Source: Gigaspora rosea (Eukaryota; Glomeromycota; Glomeromycetes; Diversisporales; Gigasporaceae). From it: 64,000 bases of DNA. The DNA is taken from the NCBI GenBank assembly GCA_003550325.1, contig QKWP01000443.1, forward strand, positions 212,110 through 276,109. The letters are read 5' to 3'. The position numbers and the translations under genes were made by a program. Below the pieces are notes generated by a model that saw only the letters and a list, made by a program, of their open reading frames with translations, had not been told where the DNA came from and made no database searches. Positions 43,049-53,423 of this stretch are shown in pieces (the first letter of the stretch is position 1; the number at the start of each line of letters is the position of its first letter).

Positions 43049-45179
43049 AAGTGTCTAAACAATGCATCATAAGCTAAACTAGGTGTATATGGTAAACTTG
43101 AATTTAAATTCAAGATTTATAGCTGCATTGTTTATTTAAAAGATACTTCAAATCAATTTATAATTTGAAAAAAAGCCGATTTCATTATGTCTAGTACAGA
43201 TAAAGTTTCAACAGGATTAAATCTGGTACTAATAATAGGTTATTCCCTTGACATTTTGAAAAAAATCATGCTATTATTGATCCTAAAAAATAAATAAATG
43301 AAAAAAAGATTACAAACTGTTGAATATTTAAAATTAAAATGGCTCATATCTTTATGGTCCTTTAAGTTCTTTAATATTTTTATAAAACTAAATTTACTTT
43401 CATTTTCTCTCAACACACATTATCAGGGATGTTACTCTTCTGAAGTTTCAGCTCATAAAGATGCGATAAAATTGTGTGATAGTGAATCACAAATTTTTGT
43501 TCTTGACAATAGTTTCAGCACTTAAAGTTCATCCAATATTAATGTTAAACAAATTATATTGCTAATAATCATATTGTTAATATTTGGTTTTTTCACAATA
43601 GATTCACCACGTCAAATTTTATGTTAACCCTAAACAAACTAGTACTGTATTTTTTTTTATGAAACAAGTACGTAGTACGTGTTTTGCTTAGAGTAAGACA
43701 ATGATATTTTTCATTAATCATTTTTCATCGTTACCATATTTGTCAAACAAAATTGTTCTAATAGATAATTGGTCATTATTATAACCTATTTAGTATTGGA
43801 TTATTTTGATTAAATATTTTTGATGTTATTTTTAAGTAATTTTATTTTTTGCATTCTTAATATTGACGCTAGTCTTTAATTATTTAAGATATGTCGCATT
43901 CGTACTGTACATGAGAATTCTTTTTAAAAACAATATTGTGCTATCATAGAGAGCTTTGGCTTGTACAAGATATGACTTAAAATCATCAATTCTATCAATT
44001 ACGCCGATAATAAAGTTTCTGTCTATCTAAATAACGCGTAATCAGTTCTCAAATATGAATAATATTCACGGAATCTTGATACATGATTATTGATACTAAA
44101 TTTAAAAGCTTAATACTTATTACCTCATATAAAACATATGATATTGCACAAAACAAAAAAATACGCAGAAGTAACAAAAAGTTTATAAATAAATATAAGT
44201 CATCACAAGTTATATAAACGAGATTCTATTTATAAATAAAAATAACAAAGAAATAAATGAGAAATACAAGCATGCTTTCTAATGTTCGTATTTTCGAAGA
44301 ATTCGGAATAAATTAAAAGTTGTATATATTTTTGTCATACAAATCTTCATTAATTCCAAAAATGTTTATCTGTGCAAATGTTTTTTAGAACTGAAATGAC
44401 AAAGATTGCATTTATTTAATTAGAAATATGAGTAATGCAACGTGAATTTGATTTATTGGCTTGTATGACTGTACTACAAAACTCTTCCACGTAGCTTCAA
44501 CCAAAATTAGTCTATTCGGTAATCCGTGAAAACTAAAAAAAAAACCAGAAAGAAACAGGTTTTTCATTTCTTGGTTTCATCTTATTATTTTAAAAAACAA
44601 AAAGCAGTTAAAAAAAGCAATGCTTTTAAATTTTAATGAAATTTTGGTTTTACAATTCTTTCAAAGATAACGTAAAATGGCAATTGTTTATATTAATTGT
44701 AACGTTTATAGAACTTAATACTTAAATTTAATCGGCGCGTGGATATTTATGTCGTGGTATCTATAGATTACAATTGAAATTTTCTATAAAATGAAGTATT
44801 TTTTTTCTTTTAATGATCCTTCGTTGTTTCCTTTTAAACATTCAAATATCCTAAGTCACTTTCATTCCGAATATCCTACCTAAGTCTCTTTCATTCCGAA
44901 TACCATATCTAAGTCTCCTTCATTCAGTATATCATAACTTAGTCTTTTCATTCCGAATTATTAAATCAATCCCGAAATATTCTTTCTTTTCTAATAATTT
45001 TCCAATTCATCATGGATTATTTGATGAAAAGCATTTCCCACCTTTTCATTATTTTTAATTATTATCGACAAATTTAAGTACTTTGATGTACTGAAAATAA
45101 ATTTGATTACAATTAAACATAATAAACGACCAATTTTTTTTAAAAATATTTAATAAATATTTTTATATTTTATCTATTC
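43049..45179. other. No confident gene; short TTTCATTCCGAATA tandem repeat
   Basis: At 44850-44965 about four copies of CCTAAGTCTCTTTCATTCCG AATAT (25-30 bp) occur in tandem. A frame at 43298-43525 ends in SEVSAHKDAIKLCDSESQ..., which could be a short exon after an AG at 43428, but nothing supports it further. The rest is AT-rich. Confidence 0.4.
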
Positions 45180-46478
45180 TTAACTTTTATCCCACTGCGG
45201 TTGCAGACGATGTTGCAGACAAACCTGATTATTTAACAGAAATATTTGTACAACCATCCCTAACGGAACATGTCGACCTAGTAACTACAATGAATTAAAT
45301 ATTTATAACACTGCATTATCTCAAATATCAGTTTGTCACTTATGCAAGTGTTATATTTAATATAGCTGTCTATGGTGTAACATCTAAACTTAGTAGGAGA
45401 ACAACCTCTTTTTAGACGATGTTATAATCCTATTATCTTCATTGGCACCTATTTACTTTTGGTATTTTACTATCAAGCCAATTTTGTTATTTACTAATCC
45501 ACACTACTGATGATCAACTTTCCCTACCACCTTCCATGGTTTTTCCATTTGAAGGTTTCGTGGTCATATTAGTTTTATATTTTGTAACCATTGTTGCGGC
45601 AACTTATTTAATCTGGTATTATAGTTAAGGTTGTAACAATGGTTCAAAACTAAACCATAAGAAAGATCCAGAACATAAGAATAAAATAGAAAAAAGACAT
45701 AAGAAAAAATATTAAATTCAATCGATATTTTATTGTTTGGACATATTTCATTCATTCAATCGTAATTATATGTTTTGATTTATCAAATCCTTATTATAGA
45801 TCTAATGAAAACTTCTTTAAGTTCTTTAAGTTTGAGTTTTTGAATTTTTTTGCAGTTATTTCTTATTGACTTTTTATCTAGTTACATCTTTTCATCTTTC
45901 ATATTATTTATATTGCCGTTTTAAAAAGAAAATCGGCGATATTGAGAAAAAACAGAAAATAAGTTTCATTGAAAAAGTTCTTAAATTCTTTCCTAAGAAA
46001 TCCAAAAATATTATCAATAAGCGTTGCTTCTTTTTAATGGTTTTCTTTTCAATAATACAATTATTTTTTGAATATGCTATTTATTGCACACCCCATTATA
46101 TTGATGCAATATTCAATGCAATTATGACTACTGTAATTACACGTACTGTTGCATCATTCTTTTCAAATGATGCAGTATTATCAGTAAAAAGTTTGCAAAA
46201 AAAGGGATCAATATTAATTTGACAAATTATCAAAAGGTCCAAAATATTGTTCTCGCAATTATTAAAAAAGAGAATACAAACAAATTTGATAAAGAAGTCT
46301 ACAAGTTTAAGAAAGATGATTATAATTACTCTCAAATCATCAAAATTGATGAGGATAAGGAAAAACACAAGAAAATTGTAGAATTGAAATGTCCAGAAAA
46401 TAAGATAGCAGATTTAGAAGGATGTAAATGTGAAAATTGCCTATCTTCGGACACAATTGATATCGACGCTGTCAGCAT
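45180..46478 (+). pseudogene. Multi-pass membrane protein gene, frameshifted, 3' end split by a hAT element
   Basis: Coding-like runs continue in order on the plus strand: a lumenal-type segment (DDVADKPDYLTEIFVQPSLT), a membrane segment (LSSLAPIYFWYFTIKPILLF, about 45435), PPSMVFPFEGFVVILVLYFV (about 45530-45625), then the open frame 45866-46218 with KKKIGDIEKKQKISFIEKVL and hydrophobic CFFLMVFFSIIQLFFEY, then a cytoplasmic charged tail (46210-46478) with ENKIADLEGCKCENC. Joining the last two needs one extra A in the A7 run at 46197-46203. The insertion 46479-51687 separates the last codons: after the duplicated GTCAGCAT the frame continues ITKMGLCDYIIYYRMTYD to TAA at 51748-51750. Family not recognised. 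Upstream frameshifts and stops (45295, 45412, 45510) suggest decay before or after the insertion. Confidence 0.55.
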
Positions 46479-46519
46479 TAGTGATACGGGCTGATCCCAA
46501 AGGCTTGGGCCGACCCGGC

Positions 46520-47579
46520 TAGGGCTGTAAATCGTTAATCGAATTAGAATCGATTCTCATTCTGTATAATCGTTTTAATCGTTTTTACAAACGATTAAAT
46601 ATTCTGAAATCGATTCTAAGATTAAGAATCGATTCTAAATATATAATCGTTTTATATTAAATATTTAAATGCATAAATTTTTGATGAATATTCTCTTCGT
46701 TTTAAGTGTATGTGTAAAAAAAAATATATAGCTATGTTTATTATTGAAAACAATAGGCTTAAAGTTTAAAAACATAATACGCCTTATAATTTTTAATAAG
46801 TTACAACGATGTGATTTCAGATATTTGAAAAATAATAAGTTAAATAGTAACAAACACAACCGTTTATATTTTTTATGAGCTTATCTAAAAATTGAGAATA
46901 TTAAAAATTAGCGACAGTATTAAATAAATATTATAGAATGGCTTAGTACAAATGATAGACTTATGTGTCTTATTGTTTTTAACAACAAACACAGCATTAT
47001 ATTTTCTTATATATCTAAAAGCAAAGAATATTTATTAAAACATTGTAATAGTCCGTAAGTATAAAACTAATAATTATAAAATGGCTGAATACAAATAATA
47101 AGCATAAAAATTTTAATTATCGAATGTATTCTATTTTTTATAAAAATTTTTAAATAAATAAATATTCGATACAAATAATTTAATTGAGAGTTTAGTTTTT
47201 GTTCGTATCAATACTACAACAAGAGCTAAACGTCGTCAACTTGAAAAACAACAAAATACTTCATTACTTGAAAATAATAAATTAAATGAAGATGATTGAT
47301 TAAAAATAATTTGATTTTAGAGTGGAGTTTTTTTTAGCATTCGCTTTTTTCTTCACAATTTTTAATTTATATTTTATTTTATATAATTATTTTATTTATT
47401 ACTTTTTTATACATTAAATAAAAATTAAATTTTTATTATTTATAAATAACTTATAGCATTTAACAGTACAAAACAGATTAAAGCTAGTATGACAAATCAA
47501 AAGATTCGATCATCAATTCTAAAACGATTTTAGGGATTCGATCATCGATCCTAATTTTTAGAATCGATTTACAGCCCTA
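46520..47579. mobile_element. hAT element, 1060 bp (TAGGGCTGTAAATCG ends)
   Basis: TIRs TAGGGCTGTAAATCG / CGATTTACAGCCCTA are flanked by the exact 8-bp duplication GACCCGGC (46512-46519, 47580-47587). Subterminal GAATCGATTCT/AATCGTTTTA motifs recur. A short coding-like run near 47196-47300 (TTRAKRRQLEKQQNTSLLEN, ending in TGA) may be the C-terminal remnant of a captured or original gene. Confidence 0.9.
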
Positions 47580-48099
47580 GACCCGGCCGAGAAAATTACT
47601 CGGGCCGGTCGACCGGGCCGACCATATTATTAAAAAATTTTTAGTCAATCCAAAATTACCAACCACACCTATAATATGATATCCTAACAATAATTTCGGT
47701 AATTTTACTGAACAAATTACCATATCTCAAAAAATTCTCGCGCTTATGTTGGTTGACTGTCTATCATACCGAAAATTTCCGATATTACATTGACTTAATG
47801 TTGGCCGAGCCTATGATTAATTCCAACCAAATTCCAAAAGTTCTGGTAACTTACATCAATGATCTTAGTTACTTACCATTTGGTAATTAGGCCGCTCCAA
47901 TTTGAATCTATGTTTAACATAACCCCCCTCTTGATTGAGCAAATTATAGGGGAGAGTTAAACAACATATATATATAACACTTAGATTCAAATTTCACTTT
48001 TCTTATTACTAAAATGAAACCATACAGAAAGATCACCAAAATTAGAGGAGCTGTGTGATGCAGTCATGCTAAACCTAGGAACATTATATAAGTTGGTTA

Positions 48100-49185
48100 G
48101 AATTAATTAGTAAAATTTTATGAATCATAAGATTTTATCGAATTTTATTAATAAAATTTTATAAAATCTTATAATACACAAATTTTTATTAATTAATTCT
48201 AACTTTATGCACTAAGTATACATGTTCACACTTAAAAATACAACAAATCGGTAGATTTGTTTTCTTTTTCCTTGAAATTTGGAGAATAGATGCATAATTT
48301 TGGATTTTTGATCAAAAAAGTCAAATTTAAGCATCTTTTCTCCAATTTCAAGTAAAACAAAAGCAATACTACCGATTTAATGTATTTTTAGGCTCTGAAC
48401 AAGTTTATCTAGTGAATTAAGTTAGAATTAATCAGTAAAAGTTTGTGAATCATAAGATTTTATAGAATTTTATTAATAAAATTCTATAAAATTTTATGAT
48501 TCACGAAATTTTACTAATTTATTCTAACTCCATGCACCAAATAAACTTTATTTAACCTTAAAAATACATTAAATTGGCAGTATTGTTTTTATTTTACTTG
48601 AAATTTGGAGAAAGGTGCTTAAATTTGACTTTTTTGATCAAAAATCCAAATTTAAGCATCTATTCTCCAAATTTCAAGTAAAATAAAAACAACTCTGCCA
48701 ATTTGATGTATTTTAGGTCTGTACAGGTTTACTTGGTGCATTAAGTTAGAATTAATTAGTAAAAGTTTGCGAAGCACAAGATTTTATAGAATTTTATTAA
48801 TAAAATTCTATAAAATTTTATGATTCGCAAAATTTTTACTAATTTATTCTAACTTCATGCACTAATTAAACTTATTTAAACCTAAAAATACATTAAATTA
48901 GCAGAATTGTTTTTATTTTACTTGAATTGGAGAAAATATTCTTAAATTTGACTTTTTTGATCAAAAATCCAAAATTATGCATCTATTTTCCAAATTTCAA
49001 GTAAAATAAAAATAACTCAGCATATTTAGGTGCTGAATATGTTTACTTAGTGCATAAAGTTAGAATTAATTAATAAAATTTGTATATTATAAGATTTTAT
49101 AAAATTTTATTAATAAAATTCTATAAAATCTTATGATTTCATAAAATTTACTAATTAATTCTAACTTCATGCACTAAGTAAACTT
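48100..49185. repeat. Tandem array of ~320-bp units, each made of two palindromes
   Basis: Unit starts (GTTAGAATTAATYAGTAAAA) fall at about 48105, 48422, 48744 and 49059. Each unit has a hairpin around TTTTATTAATAAAATTCTAT, then GCACYAARTAAAC, then a second hairpin around TTGATCAAAAA with arms TTGGAGAAARGTGCTTAAAT. About three and a half copies, fairly well conserved. Non-coding. Confidence 0.75.
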
Positions 49186-49283
49186 GTCAGCACCAAAAAT
49201 ATACATATAAGTATATTCAGAATCAGACCAGTCTGCATAAAATTTAGAGTTTGAGTCTGGTCCGACCTGAACTAGACCTAATC

Positions 49284-49556
49284 ATATGGGCAGCCGTTAA
49301 TAAAAATCAAGCAAATCAGCATTTGAAAAAAATTAATTCCTTAACTTTCACAGCTCATATCTCAATGAATTTTAAAGCTATCTTAATATCTTAATTATTT
49401 AATATTCAAAAGAAAGCTTAAGATCTAAGCTTTCTTTTGAATACTAAATCATTAAGATAGCTTTAAAATTCATTGAGATATGAGCTATGAAAGTTAAGGA
49501 ATTAATTTTTTTCAAATGTTTATTTGCTTGATTTCAATTGACGGTTGCCCATATGT
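49284..49556. repeat. Near-perfect hairpin MITE, ~270 bp
   Basis: CATATGGGCAGCCGTTAAT and its mirror ATTGACGGTTGCCCATATG bound an almost continuous palindrome centred near 49424 (AGAAAGCTTAAGATCTAAGC). Arms of over 120 bp pair (TTAATTCCTTAACTTTCA; TGAAAGTTAAGGAATTAA). The third hAT has inserted right at its right end. Confidence 0.8.
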
Positions 49557-49558
49557 TG

Positions 49559-51335
49559 CAGTGTTGGCAATTCCAAATGAACATGACCAAATGACCAAAT
49601 GAATTGGTCATTGGTCATTTGGTCATTTGAAATTTGAAATGACCTAATGACATAATATAAAAATTATAAGAATTATAAAAATTATAAAAATTAATAATAA
49701 CTAGCATCACCCGGTATAAAACTTGTTTACATCATAAATTTAATGTATTTTAAATAAGAACATGATTTTAATATTTCGTTTGTTTATTATACTATTCAAT
49801 AGGTCGATATAAATAAATTACACTTTAAACTTATACTGGCTTTCAGTTTTTTGTGTGTATATACTGTAACAAGCCACTAATTTTTTTGTTGCAAAATTCA
49901 AAGAAACTATTAAAATATAGACTTAATAATATGCAAATTAATAATAAAATTGATTTAGTAAATTCATAAAACCAACATGTGCATAAAAATGAAGAATAAG
50001 TTTATATTTATTAAAAAAAATAATGTTAAAGATTTTGCATTGGATATTGAATCCAAATTATGCCTCATTAAAAAGAATCGAACTTAAATGTACATACAAT
50101 CTTAAGTATTTGAATTTAAATATTCAATATTTACATTGGTTAAATAAATTCTTCGAAAAATTCGAATAAATAAATAAATGCAATTATTGTAAAACGCACC
50201 TATGCTGTTTTACACCTATCATATGTTTTATTGATGTTTTTTAGATTTCTATGTTTGTATATAAAATTTTAACGCAAAGTCTTTTCATGCTGGAGTTAGT
50301 ATTTAAATTTGGATTAGAGGTAAAGATGCGATCCATGATCAGTTTTCCTATCTAAAATTTAACGAATATCCTTATATCCGAAATCTTCATAATAATTTTG
50401 TTATATAAAATTAAACTAATGATATACGGATCGTATCTCTAATTGAGAGCATCGAACATCTTTTACCTAAGACTCCCCATATTAATTAATTATCTAATTT
50501 TTGAGATAATGCATACATCGGTGTAAAGCATCATGAGTACGTATTAGTAAAAGTCAATAAATAATAAATAAATAAAATAAAATAAATAAATAAACAAATA
50601 AATAAATTGGATTTATTTTTTTATTATTTGAACTAGCCAGTATCTTCTATTTTCCTGTACCCACGAGTTTTATAGAAACCGTAAAATAATAAAATTATAT
50701 TCTAAAATATAAAATTAAATGTTTGATGCGGTCTGTGAATTAGTCGTCATGATGAGATTTGTAATAAGACAAAAAACCATTCTTAGGTTTAATAAGCTTA
50801 AATTATAGCAGCTTCACTTATATTGTAGTATTAATTACTTATGAGAGTTAGCAAAGGTAGTAGTACCTAGATCCTATTCTTTAATTAAAGGCCATTCAAA
50901 TCAAATCTGAATACTACTTTGTATATAATCTGAATCTGGAAGAATCTGGATTTAATTATTTAATCCGTATTCTATATGAATCGTTAGTATGATGGGTGGC
51001 ACTTCGTGCCACCCATCGTATTAACGATTCATAACGATTTTACGCATAACGATAAAACTAAGTAGCAGGTAAATAATTACGGGTGAATATTTAGTAACGG
51101 GCATCAAAGGAGGGGAAGGAGTGATGTAAACCGAAAAATTAATTCGACGGCCTTATTCTTAAATTTAAACATAAATAAAATTAATATAGTAAAGATCTAG
51201 CCAATAAAGTTGCAGAATTTAAGTTTGTGTAACTTCTACTTTTAAATGACCAAATGATAAATGACTTGGTCATTATTTTGGTCATTTGGTCATTTGGTCA
51301 TTTAAAATTAAATGACCGGTCATTTGCCAACACTG
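49559..51335. mobile_element. hAT element, 1777 bp (CAGTGTTGGCAA ends)
   Basis: TIRs CAGTGTTGGCAA / TTGCCAACACTG, exact 8-bp duplication ATATGTTG (49551-49558, 51336-51343). Subterminal AAATGACCAAATGACC arrays at both ends are shared with the MITE at 24915-25574. No transposase. An (AAAT)n microsatellite lies at 50555-50608 and a perfect hairpin at 50978-51030. Confidence 0.92.
50978..51030. other. Perfect GC-rich hairpin
   Basis: GAATCGTTAGTATGATGGGT then GGCACTTCGTGCC then ACCCATCGTATTAACGATTC form a stem of about 24 bp with one or two mismatches and a TTCG loop, inside an AT-rich hAT element. An adjacent TAACGATTTTACG/CATAACGATAAAA motif follows. Could be a terminal hairpin of a tiny insertion or a structured RNA; undetermined. 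Confidence 0.6.
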
Positions 51336-51750
51336 ATATGTTGTTTAAATCCCCCCCTAAAAAATTTTGAATTTGTTATCAGTAATTAAGTCAACTGCGG
51401 AATTAAGTCCTTGAAAATTATTTAGTGACCCACAAGAAGTAAAAATAATTAGTCAGTCAGAAAAAGCTCTTATTCTTCTATTGAACAAGAAAGATTAATT
51501 TGAATTAGCTTATTTATGGGCTGACTATTGGTGATTTCTAGTAAATTAAAAGCAGATAAAAGGTTGAGAAATAGATTGATTTAAAATCCTAACTTATCTT
51601 AGTCGGCCCGCCCGGCCCGTGAAGGCGTGGGTCGACTTTCGGCCCGCCCTCCCGCCCGGCCGATGGCTGGAGTCGGCCATATCACTAGTCAGCATCACCA
51701 AAATGGGATTATGTGATTATATCATTTATTATAGAATGACTTATGATTAA

Positions 51751-52334
51751 GTCAAAATACTTTTTGAGCTATATTTGTTCTCGATCTTTTTTTATCTTTA
51801 ATGTAATTTAGAATCTTAGTCCATTCATCTTTTCAAATTGCATAAAATTTACAATAGAATGTTCTCTAAGAGATTATCGGGTCTAAGTAATTTTATTGAT
51901 TTAAAATATTTATTATTTATCAAATAATAAATAAAACCTTAAAAGTAAATTTTATTATGATGCTAAACATTATTACTTTTAATTGCGTAAAAATTTGATA
52001 AAAAAAATAAAGGCCTCTTTTTAGATGTTACCAAAATAACTACTGTAGTATTTAAAAGATACTTAAAGTTTATAGGATACCTGATTTTAATATCGATATT
52101 TTGTCCCATATCCGTATATAAATGTAATTTTACAAATTATAAAAAAAAAAATTATAGAGCACTGATAATATTTTGATAATTTTGGTTTAAACCTTTATCA
52201 TCATGCACAAATGCTTCACATAACAGTTAAAATCGCACATTCCTTATTAATCTAATTGCGCATATTACAGACTTCAAGATCGTACATTGTTGAATCTATC
52301 ATATGAATACAAAAATGAAATAATCAATAAATTG
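51751..52334. other. No gene seen
   Basis: AT-rich 3' flank between the membrane-protein gene and the convergent kinase relic. No repeat or coding signal noticed. Confidence 0.5.
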
Positions 52335-53221
52335 TTATATAATTATATATTTTCTCAAATTTTTATAATTTCCTCTAAATTTAGCTGATTCGTACGCCAT
52401 TTTAATCTCTTTAGTGTTTATTAATTTACTAGTATAAATTAAATTTTGATCTTTCATTAAAGTAACTTGTGTTGTCTTAATCTCATCATTAGCAGAAATA
52501 AAACTCCTTTTAATATCAGAATTTTTGAAAGACAATGAGGTATTCTCCCAAATAGTGTGCCATTCTGAAAGTTTTGTGCTAATAGCTTTAGCACTAGGTC
52601 GGTTACATGGGCCAAAATCCATGCATAGTTTGGCTAATTTAATATAACATTCAGGTGTTCTTTCAGAAATTCTGGTCGTAATCCTTTACAAATACTCAAC
52701 GCAAGGCTACAGTCGAACGGAATACCGAAGAAAGGCTTTGTCCAGTTGACAGTTCTGTCATAAGGACGCCCATACTATATATATCAGCTGCTTGTGTATA
52801 TTGTTCACCTAATAAAATTTGTGGTGCAATATATGGCATGACTCCATGAATTTCACCTTTAGGAACTGATTCTTTTAGGTTTTTAGATAATCCTAGGTCG
52901 GTAATAGAAGACTCTATAAATTACTTTTACATGAGTTTAGCAAAACATTTCCACTATGAAAATCACAATGAACATATCCTGATTCATGAATCTTAGTCAA
53001 TTCATTCGATATTTCTATAAGACATGTCAATTTGTTTTTCCAATCGAGTTTGCTAAAATTCGATATTAAAAAATCATACAGATTACCTTATCAGCATATT
53101 GAAATACCATTAGATATGTTTGAGTTTCTTTGTTCTGAGTTATTCCATATATTTCAAGTCCAAGACCATTTATTCTGCATTGAACTTGATTTTCAAACTT
53201 ATTTAATTGAGCGTATAATAA
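52335..53221 (-). pseudogene. Kinase C-lobe exon(s) of the TPR-kinase pseudogene
   Basis: An acceptor CTAACAG (53222-53224 on plus) starts the exon: LLYAQLNKFENQVQCRINGL, IYGITQNKETQTYLMVFQYA, catalytic loop VHCDFHSGNVL (His-Cys-Asp in place of His-Arg-Asp), then after a frameshift ITDLGLSKNLKE (DLG for DFG), MPYIAPQILLGEQYTQAADI YSMGVLMTELS, then two more frameshifts (about 52745, 52660) before CMDFGPCNRPSAKAI and a non-conserved tail ending at 52335. All kinase landmarks are in order, so it is the missing half of the N-lobe at 60017-60300. Broken frames make it a pseudogene. Confidence 0.8.
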
Positions 53222-53423
53222 CTGTTAGAATGATTGTACAATATATATATTATTGCAATTTGTAAAAAGTTATGATTTTTGTGATTTAAGAATTCAATTT
53301 AAATAAGTTTAAGTAGCCGAATATTTTTAAACGTTTCAACTTTTTATGCATATGGAAATCATAAAAAATTGAAGAGTAAATTTGATCTTTATAACAAAAT
53401 CTACGATAGTACTGATTTGATAT

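Larger units (their letters stand above)
46479..51687. mobile_element. Large non-autonomous hAT element (5.2 kb with nested insertions), exact 8-bp duplication
   Basis: GTCAGCAT is exactly duplicated at 46471-46478 and 51688-51695. Ends TAGTGATACGGGCTGA and, inverted, TAGTGATATGGCCGACT. GC-rich subterminal arrays of GGCCGACCCGG / CGGCCCGCCCGGCC type at 46491-46520, 47581-47630 and 51600-51675. No transposase gene. It contains, in order, a second hAT (46520-47579), a tandem palindrome array, a hairpin MITE and a third hAT (49559-51335). Confidence 0.88.

Noticed and set aside
46096-46368. Minus-strand 90-codon hydrophobic frame
   Set aside because: Antisense of the plus-strand membrane-protein frames, which continue in order on both sides.
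50555-50608. Possible regulatory A-rich element
   Set aside because: A simple (AAAT)n microsatellite; common in this base composition.
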